Positions 45,045-53,446 of a DNA stretch of 64,000 bases are shown here, piece after piece (the stretch's first letter is position 1; every line of letters starts with the position of its first letter). This DNA comes from ZAX-1 sp046533095 (GTDB taxonomy: Bacteria > Bacillota > Clostridia > Lachnospirales > Lachnospiraceae). The stretch is from assembly GCA_046533095.1 (NCBI GenBank), contig JAJQRA010000017.1:124001-188000 (forward strand). The letters are read 5' to 3'. The notes below the pieces were generated by a model, which was not told the DNA's origin, searched no databases, and saw only the letters and a list, made by a program, of their open reading frames with translations. A program made the translations under genes and the position numbers.

Positions 45045-45073
45045 TTGACAGAATGGACTTCTTGTGCTATTAT
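45045..45073 (+). promoter_or_regulatory. Sigma-A promoter of the beta-helix gene
   Basis: TTGACA (45045-45050) and TATTAT (45068-45073) with a 17-base spacer, about 130 bases before the ATG at 45205. Confidence 0.82.
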
Positions 45074-45083
45074 AAATCCATAA

Positions 45084-45104
45084 TTAGTTTATCCATTAAA
45101 CTAA
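45084..45104. promoter_or_regulatory. Operator-like inverted repeat just downstream of the -10 box
   Basis: TTAGTTTA (45084-45091) and TAAACTAA (45097-45104) are perfect inverted arms around TCCAT. The arms resemble the outer arms of XylR/ROK-type operators (TTAGTTT...AAACTAA). The position from about +4 fits repression of a sugar-responsive gene. Confidence 0.55.
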
Positions 45105-45204
45105 TAAACAGAACATAATTTACTTGAATTTTCGTTTAGGAGTGGTTCGATAAAAATAATAGCATGCGAAAAATATAGTGTGTGAGAAAGAATAAGGAGG
45201 CAAA

Positions 45205-47139
45205 ATGGCAAAGGAATTCCATGTAGCAAAAACTGGTTGCAATCATGCGGCGGGAACAAAAGATGCACCATTTTTAACGATCGATAAGGCTGCACATATT
45301 GCAGCTGCAGGCGATACGGTTATCGTACATGCAGGGGTATACAGAGAATGGGTTCGTCCTCAAAATACTGGACTGAGCAACACGAGAAGGGTTACCTTTA
45401 AAGCTGCTGATGGTGAAAAAGTTGTAATCAAAGGCTCGGAAGAAGCTGCAGGCTGGGAGAAAGGCGAAGGTAAAATCTGGAAGAAGGTACTGCCTAATTC
45501 CTATTTTGGTGAATTTAATCCATTTGCAACAAATATTGTAGGTGAATGGGTTGTGTATGGTCTCGACAAACATTTAGGCGATGTGTATATGAACGGTCAG
45601 TCATTATATGAAGTGATTACATATGATGATCTTAAAGATCCGAAAGTTCGTACAGAAGTGAAAGATGACTGGACAGAAAAGATTACGCCGATCTTAAACC
45701 CTGAGCAGACAAAGTATGTATGGTATGCCAAAGTGGACAATGGCAATACGACAATCTATGCCAATTTCCAAGATTACGATCCAAATGCTGAATTGGTTGA
45801 AATCAGTGTTCGAAAATCGGTATTCTACCCTGAAATTACAGGTATCGATTATGTGACGGTAAGTGGATTTGAGCTTGCACAAGCCGCTACTCCTTGGGCT
45901 CCGCCAACTGCAGACCAGCCAGGACTTATTGGCCCAAATTGGGCAAAGGGATGGATTATCGAAAACAACATCATCCATGATGCGAAATCCAGTGCAATCA
46001 GTATTGGCAAAGAAATTACAACCGGGCATAACCAGTACACGCGAAGAGGCGATAAGGCCGGATACAATTATCAGCTGGAAGCAGTATTTAGCGCACTTGG
46101 CAAAGGCTGGAGCAAGGAACACATCGGATCTCACATTATAAGGAACAACACAATATATGATTGTGGTCAGAACGCGGTTGTTGGTCATCTTGGCTGTGTA
46201 TTCAGCCAGATATATGACAATCATATCTACAATATAGGAATTAAGAGAGAGTACTATGGCCATGAGATTGCCGGCATCAAACTTCATGCCGCCATCGATG
46301 TACAGATTCGGCACAACAGAATCCATAACTGCTCGCTTGGTACATGGCTTGACTGGCAGGCACAGGGAGCTCGTGTAAGTAAGAATATTTATTACAACAA
46401 CAATCGGGATATCTTTGTAGAGGTAACGCACGGACCATTCCTTGCAGATAATAATGTATTTGCATCGAAAGACTTCTTCACAAATGCGGCACAGGGTAGT
46501 GCATTTGTAAACAACCTAATCAGTGGAGATATGCAGTACTACGATGTACTTGACCGATCAACGCCATATCATCAGCCACACAGCACGCAAGTTAAGGGAT
46601 ACACGGTTGTATTTAGTGGCGATGACAGATGGTTTAACAATATCTTTACCGGAGCAAAGGCGACAGGCGAGCTTGGCGGCGTTGGTACTGCACAATATGA
46701 TGGACAGCCGGCATCATACGATGAATTCCTACAAAGGGTACAAGAGGATGGAGCATGTGACTTTGAAGCATTTATCAATGTAGGCAAGCAGCAGGCAGTC
46801 GTAAAGAACAATGCATACTTTGCTGGAGCAAAGCCGTTTGCGAGAGAAGAAAGCAATGTTGTAGATGAAAAGTATGATCCAAAGGCAAGCGTCACGCAAG
46901 AGGGCGACAACGTATATTTGACCATTGAACTGCCGGAAACAATCAATAGCCTGAAAGCGGACGTGGTTGATACAAATCTCCTTGATAGGGTAAGGATTGT
47001 AGATGCAAATTATGAAAATCCAGATGGAAGCGAACTCATTATCGATACCGATATCCTTGGAAATAAACGCAAAGTGGGAACGGTGATTGGTCCTGTTGCA
47101 ACATTAAAGGCTGGTGCAAACAAGATCCGGTTATGGTAA
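45205..47139 (+). CDS. Right-handed parallel beta-helix protein, possible carbohydrate-active enzyme
   Basis: The start follows AAGGAGG. The 644-residue protein begins with a DUF1565-like segment (HVAKTGCNHAAGTKDAPFLT, then AAGDTVIVHAGVYREWV), has beta-helix turns (IENNIIHDAKSSAISIG, IIRNNTIYDCGQNAVVG, IRHNRIHNCSLGTWLDWQ) and a C-terminal beta-sandwich-like tail. No signal peptide is present, so it should act in the cytoplasm on an imported oligosaccharide or glycoside. The overall plan recalls GH141-like and pectate-lyase-fold enzymes, but I cannot assign a catalytic pair. The operator before it suggests sugar control. Confidence 0.75.
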   Translation: MAKEFHVAKTGCNHAAGTKDAPFLTIDKAAHIAAAGDTVIVHAGVYREWVRPQNTGLSNTRRVTFKAADGEKVVIKGSEEAAGWEKGEGKIWKKVLPNSYFGEFNPFATNIVGEWVVYGLDKHLGDVYMNGQSLYEVITYDDLKDPKVRTEVKDDWTEKITPILNPEQTKYVWYAKVDNGNTTIYANFQDYDPNAELVEISVRKSVFYPEITGIDYVTVSGFELAQAATPWAPPTADQPGLIGPNWAKGWIIENNIIHDAKSSAISIGKEITTGHNQYTRRGDKAGYNYQLEAVFSALGKGWSKEHIGSHIIRNNTIYDCGQNAVVGHLGCVFSQIYDNHIYNIGIKREYYGHEIAGIKLHAAIDVQIRHNRIHNCSLGTWLDWQAQGARVSKNIYYNNNRDIFVEVTHGPFLADNNVFASKDFFTNAAQGSAFVNNLISGDMQYYDVLDRSTPYHQPHSTQVKGYTVVFSGDDRWFNNIFTGAKATGELGGVGTAQYDGQPASYDEFLQRVQEDGACDFEAFINVGKQQAVVKNNAYFAGAKPFAREESNVVDEKYDPKASVTQEGDNVYLTIELPETINSLKADVVDTNLLDRVRIVDANYENPDGSELIIDTDILGNKRKVGTVIGPVATLKAGANKIRLW

Positions 47140-47231
47140 TCATCCAGGAAGCTAACTATTTCATATACAAAGCACAATTTAGTTCAATTGAAAGGAAGTT
47201 TCGCACTATAGGGCATAAGAAAGGAAATAAT

Positions 47232-47801
47232 ATGAAAAAGAGTATCGGAAAAAGTCAGACAGCATTCCCCACCCCAGTATTTGTTGTAGGCACGTATGAC
47301 GAGGCAGGCAAGGCAAATGCCGCAACCATTGCTTGGGCAGGGGTTGCTAGTTCAGGACCTGAGTCTGTAGCGATTGCAGTAAGGCCATCACGCTATACAT
47401 ATGAGAATTTGTTATTAAAAAAAGCATTTACCGTCAACATTCCGTCCGCTGAATATGCGGTAGAGACAGATTATTTAGGCATTGATTCTGGGAGAAACGT
47501 AGATAAGCTTAAAAGGGTCGGACTCACTTCCTCAAAAGCAGATTACGTAGATGCACCGGTGATTAATGAATTTCCAGTAAGTATAGAATGTGAGGTGACA
47601 CATACACTAGACCTTGGCGTACACGTGCTCTTTATCGGTGCAATAAAAGATATCAAAGCGGAGGAAAGATTCTTAAGCGATAAGGGTGTATTGGATATTC
47701 GTGCAGCAGGACTATTGTTGTTTGATGCACCAAACCATGCGTACGTTGCTCCAGGTGGCGTAATTGCACAAGCATTTTCTGTGGGATTAAAATTTCGTTA
47801 G
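47232..47801 (+). CDS. Flavin reductase family protein (FMN-binding split barrel)
   Basis: The start at 47232 follows AAAGGA. The 189-residue protein has the family features TPVFVVGTYDEAGKANAATIAW, VAIAVRPSRYTYENLLLKKAFTVNIPS reading as a split barrel, and ECEVTHTLDLGVHVLFIGAI. Such proteins bind FMN and reduce or pass on electrons, often in anaerobes as small flavoproteins. It follows the beta-helix gene by 92 bases and may share its transcript; a functional link is not evident. Confidence 0.87.
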   Translation: MKKSIGKSQTAFPTPVFVVGTYDEAGKANAATIAWAGVASSGPESVAIAVRPSRYTYENLLLKKAFTVNIPSAEYAVETDYLGIDSGRNVDKLKRVGLTSSKADYVDAPVINEFPVSIECEVTHTLDLGVHVLFIGAIKDIKAEERFLSDKGVLDIRAAGLLLFDAPNHAYVAPGGVIAQAFSVGLKFR

Positions 47802-47884
47802 ATTAGGTAGGGAAGTTTCAAACGTTGCATGGACTTTAAAGAGTATGGTTTAAAATCTCGTTATGTTGGGCTTGCTTTTATTTG

Positions 47885-47921
47885 AGACTAGATATGGAAA
47901 TTATATTGCCATATCTAGTCT
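47885..47921. repeat. Perfect 13-base inverted repeat between convergent genes
   Basis: AGACTAGATATGG (47885-47897) pairs with CCATATCTAGTCT (47909-47921) around 11 bases. It lies between the flavin reductase gene and the convergent pirin gene, so a bidirectional terminator is plausible, although neither side has a good T run directly behind the stem. Confidence 0.7.
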
Positions 47922-48045
47922 ATCCAAAAAAACTTGAAAAACACACGATTGTCTCTACACTGAATGTTTGGCCATTTATATTTTCCAAGGAAACAATAGA
48001 ACACATTATTGGCGATAGGTCAGATTCATCTATCGAAACGGCTTT

Positions 48046-48747
48046 TCATGCCTTCTTCATTTCTAAAACTAGGACATGTGCAGTGTCCCTAGTAGTCACT
48101 AAAATATCTTCTTCAACGATTTCCATAGCATCACCGGCAGATAATGTATATTCAGCAATTTGTACCTCGCCTTCAATCAGTACCAAATAGGTTTGTCGGC
48201 CTTTGCCTGTCGAAAATAAAAGCTCACCGCCTTTTGTAATCTCAGTTACGAAAATATTCACATCAGCATGGATATGAATAGGAGCAGGAGAGGATGCATC
48301 ACCGGTAGCAATCGGTAGCCATCTGTTCACACGCTCTTCCCATGCAAAGCGATGCTCTCCATAGTTTGGCCTATACCCCGTCCTGTTTGGAAAAAACCAT
48401 ATTTGCAGAAAGCGTGCTGGTTCTTCGCTCAAATTATGCTCGCTGTGAAAAATGCCTGTCCCCGCGCTCATGTATTGTACTTGTCCACGGGTTAGGGTGC
48501 GTTTATTCTTCATGCTGTCCACATGGGTTAGCTCTCCATCTACCACATAGGAGATGATTTCCATATCCTTATGATGATGGGTGTCAAAGCCGGAATCGGG
48601 CGCAACGTAGTCGTCATTGAGAACCCGTAAAACACCAAACTGAATATGATCGGGATTGTAATATTCATCAAAGGAAAAGTGAAAATGGCTGTTCAGCCAT
48701 CCGTGTTGACTGCGTCCCATCTTGTCATAAATTATGTGTTTTAACAT
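48046..48747 (-). CDS. Pirin family protein
   Basis: The start follows GGAGG. The 233-residue bicupin has the pirin signatures FHFSFDEYYNPDHIQFG, LRVLNDDYVAPDSGFDTHHHKDMEIISYVVDG (metal-binding histidines), MSAGTGIFHSEHNLSEEPARFLQIW. The C-terminal part fits the YhaK/YhhW group, which can have quercetinase-like or redox roles. It is transcribed toward the flavin reductase gene. The region 48748-49236 upstream holds no firm gene; a 43-codon frame from 49100 lacks a ribosome site. Confidence 0.9.
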   Translation of the reverse strand: MLKHIIYDKMGRSQHGWLNSHFHFSFDEYYNPDHIQFGVLRVLNDDYVAPDSGFDTHHHKDMEIISYVVDGELTHVDSMKNKRTLTRGQVQYMSAGTGIFHSEHNLSEEPARFLQIWFFPNRTGYRPNYGEHRFAWEERVNRWLPIATGDASSPAPIHIHADVNIFVTEITKGGELLFSTGKGRQTYLVLIEGEVQIAEYTLSAGDAMEIVEEDILVTTRDTAHVLVLEMKKA

Positions 48748-49236
48748 TCGCGCGTGCCTCCATCATACTGGTTTTACTCCATTGTATCAGCACATAGGCG
48801 CATAGTCAAATAGCAAAAACAAAAAAATAGAAATACTTTGTAAATCTGGTTGCCATTTACACACTAACCGATAAGGTAAACCGTAACAAACGGTTGAAAT
48901 ACTCTCTTTACCATAAGCAATTGCGTCTTTGCTTTATCAGAGAAATAGGCTATATTTCTTAAAGAGCGAGGTTCTGGTACTTCTTGTGTTTCACTTGGTG
49001 CTATCATAGTGTTTCAGTACTTGCAAGATCTAATTAGGTAAATAAAAGCAGTAACTATCCAGGAGACACAACTGAATCGTTACGAAAAACGTACATCAAC
49101 ATGAATAAATTTCCTTTTTCTGGAAAGAATGTGTTTAAGAAGCGGCTTCTGTACAGAGTGGCTAGGCGTGTTAGTTGTTTTCTCAAGCAAAAACACCCTA
49201 TAACATTTAAATTTCAGAAAATAGGAGATTAGGAAA

Positions 49237-50010
49237 GTGAAACAACTACATAGAATAAACGACATTTATAAAATAAAAAATATTGATGAAACAAAAGAAG
49301 TTGGTGAAACAAAAGAGATTGATAAAACAAAAGAGATTCATGAAACAAAAGAAATGTATGGGGTAAAAAATATTCGTAGAACCCAAAACATCCATAGGAT
49401 GAAAAAAGTCCTGCTGGCAATGCTCATAGCAATGGTGGCGACCCGATCTTATTGCCATATAAAAGAAGAATTGATTACAACCTCCATAGCATCAAAAATT
49501 ATGAGGTTTCATGTGCTTGCAAACAGTGACAGCAAAGAGGATCAGCAATTGAAGCTAAAGGTGCGAGATGCGATAGGTACATACATGCAAACGGAGTTGG
49601 CAGGCACAAAAGATCCGGAGGAATGTCGCAGGATTGTGGAAAAAAACATAGGCGATATTGTTGTAAAAGCGCAAGAAACCATCAAAACGCAAGGCTATGC
49701 ATATCCGGTATCGGCATCTTTTGCAGAAGTAGATTTTCCGGATAAAACATATGGAAATTATACATTTAAAGCCGGAGAGTACGAGGCGTTGCAAGTGGTG
49801 ATCGGGGACGGAAAGGGACAGAATTGGTGGTGTGTTATGTATCCGAACCTTTGCTTTTTTAATAGTACATACGAAGTAGTGGAGGAGGAAGCCAAAAAAA
49901 ACCTCGAACAGCTTTTAACGGCAGAAGAATATGCATCCATAATGGAAAACAAAGAGTATGAGGTAAGGTTTAAATGGCTTTCTTTTTTGAATGATTGGCT
50001 GGAGGATTAA
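49237..50010 (+). CDS. spoIIR: Stage II sporulation protein R with repetitive N-terminal extension
   Basis: A GTG at 49237 lies nine bases after AGGAG. The 257-residue product has, after a membrane segment near 56-72 (MKKVLLAMLIAMVATRSY), the SpoIIR core: IMRFHVLANSDSKEDQQLKLKVRDA, YPVSASFAEVDFPDKTYG, EYEALQVVIGDGKGQNWWC and VRFKWLSF. SpoIIR is made in the forespore and triggers processing of pro-sigma-E across the septum. The usual protein starts close to the membrane segment. Here 54 residues precede it, with four copies of a six-residue unit like (D/G/H)ETKEI. An internal ATG at 49399 lacks a good ribosome site. Confidence 0.92.
   Translation: MKQLHRINDIYKIKNIDETKEVGETKEIDKTKEIHETKEMYGVKNIRRTQNIHRMKKVLLAMLIAMVATRSYCHIKEELITTSIASKIMRFHVLANSDSKEDQQLKLKVRDAIGTYMQTELAGTKDPEECRRIVEKNIGDIVVKAQETIKTQGYAYPVSASFAEVDFPDKTYGNYTFKAGEYEALQVVIGDGKGQNWWCVMYPNLCFFNSTYEVVEEEAKKNLEQLLTAEEYASIMENKEYEVRFKWLSFLNDWLED
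49285..49356. repeat. Four 18-base tandem repeats within spoIIR
   Basis: Units start at 49285, 49303, 49321 and 49339, each close to GATGAAACAAAAGAGATT. They are in frame and give the (x)(E/K)TKE(I/V/M) repeat of the N-terminal extension. Confidence 0.9.
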
Positions 50011-50109
50011 ATACAGTCGCTGATTGTTTTCTGAAAGCATCACTGACACCTAATTTTAAAATGCCGCTTCAATTCGTCAGCGAAACTTGAATCTTGACAA
50101 TAATTGTTT

Positions 50110-50604
50110 TTAATAATCTAAAAGTAATGGAGCCACAAACCTATTCAATTGATTTACCGTTTCCATCACGAAATCTATTTTTAACGATACGCTGAGCACC
50201 CATGAAAGCAGTTTTTTCGTACAGGCACCTATAATGGTTGACAGGTAGCAGCGTGGAGCCTTTCTGTTGATAATGCAGGTTATATCTGTCAACAGGACTT
50301 TGCGGGGGACATGTGTCTCGCACTCTCGGTTTAATAAGTTTGGTGTAGCATCTGCCGTTGCCATGGTTTTAGCCATACGACTATATGGATTCGCCTTGCG
50401 TATGGGGCAGAAGAGTCCATATTTCTTCATCAGCCTCCTTATTTTCTTAATGTTCAAGGCCACAGGTGGATTCATATGAAGTAGCCTCATATAAATGCTG
50501 CGGGCCCCTTTGCCATATCCACTGTGCCGATAAGCTTCAACTATCGATAAGAAATCCTGCTGGTCTTTCACCTCCCTTTGAACATCATATTTTTTTCTAG
50601 ACAT
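50110..50604 (-). pseudogene. IS3-family transposase (OrfB-type) fragment
   Basis: The 164-residue frame has the HTH_21-like segment YRHSGYGKGARSIYMRLL and LNIKKIRRLMKKYGL, then the start of the integrase core VLLTDITCIINRKAPRCYLST with the first catalytic aspartate. The frame then ends after DFVMETVNQL, so the second aspartate and the glutamate are missing. The stretch 50020-50105 may hold a few more degraded codons. No terminal repeats were recognised. Confidence 0.85.
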
Positions 50605-50740
50605 AATAATACTCCCATATAGTAGATTTTTAATATTTTATCTGTCTACTATGTAGGGAGCATATCAGGTCTTTACTGCCCGATAAGTAGTTGAATATTT
50701 TCCTGTAGTCCATCCCAATCTCATAATAATCACCTCACTA

Positions 50741-50759
50741 CTATTATAACGTATTATAG
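50741..50759. promoter_or_regulatory. Imperfect palindrome before the 2-oxoacid operon
   Basis: CTATTATAACGTATTATAG has a symmetric ACGT centre and arms with one mismatch. The spacer 50605-50957 also has TATAAT-like boxes at 50824 and 50875 without a clear -35. It may be an operator, for example for the LysR protein at 62699, but this is a guess. Confidence 0.35.
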
Positions 50760-50957
50760 TGGAATGTGTAATAGTGAAATAAAAAATTGACAAAAAAATA
50801 AAGCCATTACCGGATTTGTAGGATATAATTTAGTAAAGAAGGTGTCAAATTCCCGAATCTATATATCGATTTGTTATAATCATGATGAAAAATAGCTATT
50901 TCACCCCGTGCAATTTGTATGATATGATGAAAATATCAATAAGGAGGTGTGAAAATT

Positions 50958-51401
50958 ATGAGTAGTAGATTTGGAACAGTTATCATGCAACATGCAGGAT
51001 TACATGTTAGCAGTCTGGAGAAAACAGTAGCTTGGTATCAAGAGGTCTTGGGATTTGAACTTATCAGCTCTCGCGATGACACGATGATGCCCGGTGTATT
51101 TCCAAAGTGTTGGCTCATGAAACTTGGAGACTTTTATCTGGAGCTTTTCGAAACGCCCAGTGCCAGACCTTTCAGCTATGAGACCTATGAGTATGAAATA
51201 GGTGTTAAGCATTTGGATTTCTGGATCGAAGATCTCGATGGTCTCATGGAATGGATTTATGAGCGCGGGGATATCACTGTCGTGGTGGATAACCGATATA
51301 CGGAGGAGCGGTGCGAGGTTCCCGGTGGTGATCGGGCAGTTTGGGTTTTGGATTGCAATGATATGCTGGTGGAATTTTCGCAGGTCAAATCACGAGGATA
51401 G
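50958..51401 (+). CDS. VOC (glyoxalase/dioxygenase-fold) protein
   Basis: ATG at 50958 follows AAGGAGG by ten bases; a GTG at 50949 is too close to the site. The 147-residue protein begins with QHAGLHVSSLEKTVAWYQEVLGFEL, the first beta-alpha-beta unit of the vicinal oxygen chelate fold with metal-ligand histidine, and the second half has GVKHLDFWIEDLDGLMEW and DCNDMLVEFSQ. The family includes methylmalonyl-CoA epimerases, lyases and dioxygenases. As the first gene of the operon it may act on the substrate or an intermediate. Confidence 0.85.
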   Translation: MSSRFGTVIMQHAGLHVSSLEKTVAWYQEVLGFELISSRDDTMMPGVFPKCWLMKLGDFYLELFETPSARPFSYETYEYEIGVKHLDFWIEDLDGLMEWIYERGDITVVVDNRYTEERCEVPGGDRAVWVLDCNDMLVEFSQVKSRG

Positions 51402-51420
51402 AACAGGGGGGTGGATTACG

Positions 51421-51768
51421 ATGGCAAATGCAAATATTGAAGGAAACTATTGGGTTCGATTGCAACGAAAAGACGATGGTGAGGATTTAAACGCCTATGG
51501 CAAGATGGAACTGTATCTGGATGGTGAGCAGCTAAAAGGAGTCATGTTCCCTACCTTTTTTTGGCTGGAGAGTTTCTTCCGCGGTGGAAAGGCTGATGAT
51601 AACGGAAACTTTGAATTCACAGTATTTTTTGCGACACCATGTCAACAATGGGTTTCGGACGTGAAAGGTTGTGTTAAAGAAAATCGGGTCACCGGGTCAA
51701 TGTCGACACCAGCTGGTGACTATCAACTGAGTGGTACTCGCATTTCATGTTCAGCACATGCTGTTTAA
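51421..51768 (+). CDS. Small protein of unknown function
   Basis: The start at 51421 is preceded by a GGGGGG-TGG run nine bases upstream. I do not recognise the family. The 115-residue product is mostly predicted beta-strand (YWVRLQRKDD, GKMELYLDGEQLKGVMFP, NGNFEFTVFFATPCQQW, NRVTGSMSTPAGDYQLSGTR) with a central aromatic FFWLESFF stretch and no signal peptide. The strand order GKMxLxLDGxxLxG ... GNFxFTVxFxTPC ... NxVTGxMxTPxGxYxLxGTR suggests a small beta-barrel. It lies 19 bases after the VOC gene and 39 before the permease, so it belongs to the operon. Confidence 0.7.
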   Translation: MANANIEGNYWVRLQRKDDGEDLNAYGKMELYLDGEQLKGVMFPTFFWLESFFRGGKADDNGNFEFTVFFATPCQQWVSDVKGCVKENRVTGSMSTPAGDYQLSGTRISCSAHAV

Positions 51769-51807
51769 GGAGAAGAACAGTAATGAGTATAAGAAAGGAA
51801 TAGACTT

Positions 51808-53175
51808 ATGGTAGCTTTAAGTATTATGGGGTTATGTATTGCGTTTGTTTTTATGATTTTTATGGTTTTGAAAGGTTTTGATGCGATTTATCTTCTTATA
51901 CCTGCAGTAGCAATACTATGTTTGTTTAGTGCTTTGAATTTTCAGGAGCAGTGGCTGACTGTCTTGATGGACGGTACAGTAGACTTTTTCAAAATGCTCG
52001 GACCCATCTTGATTTCTGCGCTTATGTTTGCCGGGATATTTGGCATCAGCGGTGCTGCAAAAAGTTTTGCCTATGGAATAATGAATTTTATTGAACGGAT
52101 TGTGAAATCGAAACCGGGAGATGAGAAAAAGAATGGCATCGTCATAACAGTATTATGCGCAATCATAATTGGCGGAGTAACCAACTTTTTCGGATTGGAT
52201 GGTATGGCGATACAAGTTGTTGTATTACCGATTCTCTTGTCAATGCTGCGGCATTATAATCTGTCCAGGAATATTCTCCCAGCTCTTATTTATGCAAATG
52301 CTTGTTTTACGCCCATGCCTTTTGCCACCAACTCGCCGATGATAACACATGCCATGTTTCTTGGCTTGCCGAATACTGGGGGATATGCAGTTGCAGGATT
52401 TGTCGGCAGCATCGCTGGCATTGCTTGGACTTTTATTTTCCTGATCAGATATATGCGGAAACAGAATTTGTCCAGTGAATTTATCACTGCACCGACAGAT
52501 ATCAATGTTGAAACATCTGACGAAATAAAACTGCCACATTTCATTCTTTCTGCATTCGCATTGGTTTTGGCTTTTGTACTTGTCTACACTACAGGAATCC
52601 AATTAGCGTTTGCCCTGGTGATTGCTTCAGGTGTTGAGATTATCATATTTTTTCCGCAATTGCGGGCACTTGCTAAAGAGCGCAAGAGTAGTGTGCCGGG
52701 GATCATTCGAGAAAATTGGAACGATCAAATGCGTATGGCTACTTACATCACAGTCATGGTTGTAATGCTAATTGGTTTCTCAAATGTCATTCAACAGACC
52801 TCTGGTTTTCAAGCCATTATTGATGCCTTGACAGGTGCAGCTTCCAGCCCAGTGAAAGCACTCATTATGTGCACAATTGCAATGATTGTCATGATTGGTA
52901 TTACAGCAAACCCGATGGCCGGTATGATGGCAAATCTCAATATTATCTCACCGATTTTCTTGAAACTTGGCGTGCCACCTGCTGCGATTATGAGGATTTC
53001 GGTTACGGCATCCACTGTTTTTGATACCTTACCGACATGTGTTGGCGTAATCATGGCACACAAAATCAGCAATGTGAAACTGAAAGACGGATATTATCCG
53101 GTGTTTGCGGTTTCTTGTATAGCAACGGGAATCATGACAGTGATTAATGTGATTATGATAGCTTTCACATTGTAA
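51808..53175 (+). CDS. GntP-type organic acid permease
   Basis: The 455-residue protein is nearly all membrane helices, with LIPAVAILCLFSALNF at the start and FGLDGMAIQVVVLPILLSML, then ANACFTPMPFATNSPMITHA in a re-entrant-like region, as in GntP/CitMHS ion-transporter superfamily carriers. These import gluconate-like or other carboxylates with protons or sodium. It is the only obvious uptake carrier before the enzyme genes, so it probably brings in the substrate, a carboxylic acid. Confidence 0.82.
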   Translation: MVALSIMGLCIAFVFMIFMVLKGFDAIYLLIPAVAILCLFSALNFQEQWLTVLMDGTVDFFKMLGPILISALMFAGIFGISGAAKSFAYGIMNFIERIVKSKPGDEKKNGIVITVLCAIIIGGVTNFFGLDGMAIQVVVLPILLSMLRHYNLSRNILPALIYANACFTPMPFATNSPMITHAMFLGLPNTGGYAVAGFVGSIAGIAWTFIFLIRYMRKQNLSSEFITAPTDINVETSDEIKLPHFILSAFALVLAFVLVYTTGIQLAFALVIASGVEIIIFFPQLRALAKERKSSVPGIIRENWNDQMRMATYITVMVVMLIGFSNVIQQTSGFQAIIDALTGAASSPVKALIMCTIAMIVMIGITANPMAGMMANLNIISPIFLKLGVPPAAIMRISVTASTVFDTLPTCVGVIMAHKISNVKLKDGYYPVFAVSCIATGIMTVINVIMIAFTL

Positions 53176-53219
53176 TAGAAACTAATAGAGTAAATGGGAA
53201 ATGAACAGGAGAAGGAAAG

Positions 53220-53423
53220 ATGGCATATGTAATTGTACACAAAGAATACTGCAAAGCATGTGGATATTGCATCAGAGACTGCCCGGTGAAGGCTATTATT
53301 TCATCTGGAAAAATGAATAGTGAGGGTTATGAATACACGCAAGTAGATGATGATCTGTGTATCAAATGTGGCACGTGCTACGTCGTTTGTCCGGATCAGG
53401 TATTTGAAATCGTTGAAAATTAA
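53220..53423 (+). CDS. 2-oxoacid:ferredoxin oxidoreductase delta subunit (2[4Fe-4S] ferredoxin)
   Basis: The start follows AAGGAAAG. The 67-residue protein has two cluster motifs, CKACGYCIRDCP and CIKCGTCYVVCP. It passes electrons from the thiamine site to external ferredoxin. The alpha, beta and gamma genes follow directly, the order seen for KorDABC and VorDBAC systems. Confidence 0.93.
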   Translation: MAYVIVHKEYCKACGYCIRDCPVKAIISSGKMNSEGYEYTQVDDDLCIKCGTCYVVCPDQVFEIVEN

Positions 53424-53446
53424 GAAGCAAAGGAAAAGAGGTTTTC

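Noticed and set aside
47882..48190. A 102-codon plus-strand frame between the flavin reductase and pirin genes
   Set aside because: It overlaps the pirin gene on the other strand, includes the inverted repeat and has no ribosome site.
49100..49231. A 43-codon frame directly before spoIIR
   Set aside because: No ribosome binding site, no recognisable product and it ends in the spoIIR leader; composition alone does not support a gene.
50020..50105. C-terminal remains of the IS3 transposase
   Set aside because: A short minus-strand stretch has faint likeness to the C-terminal region, but too few matching residues to call a feature.
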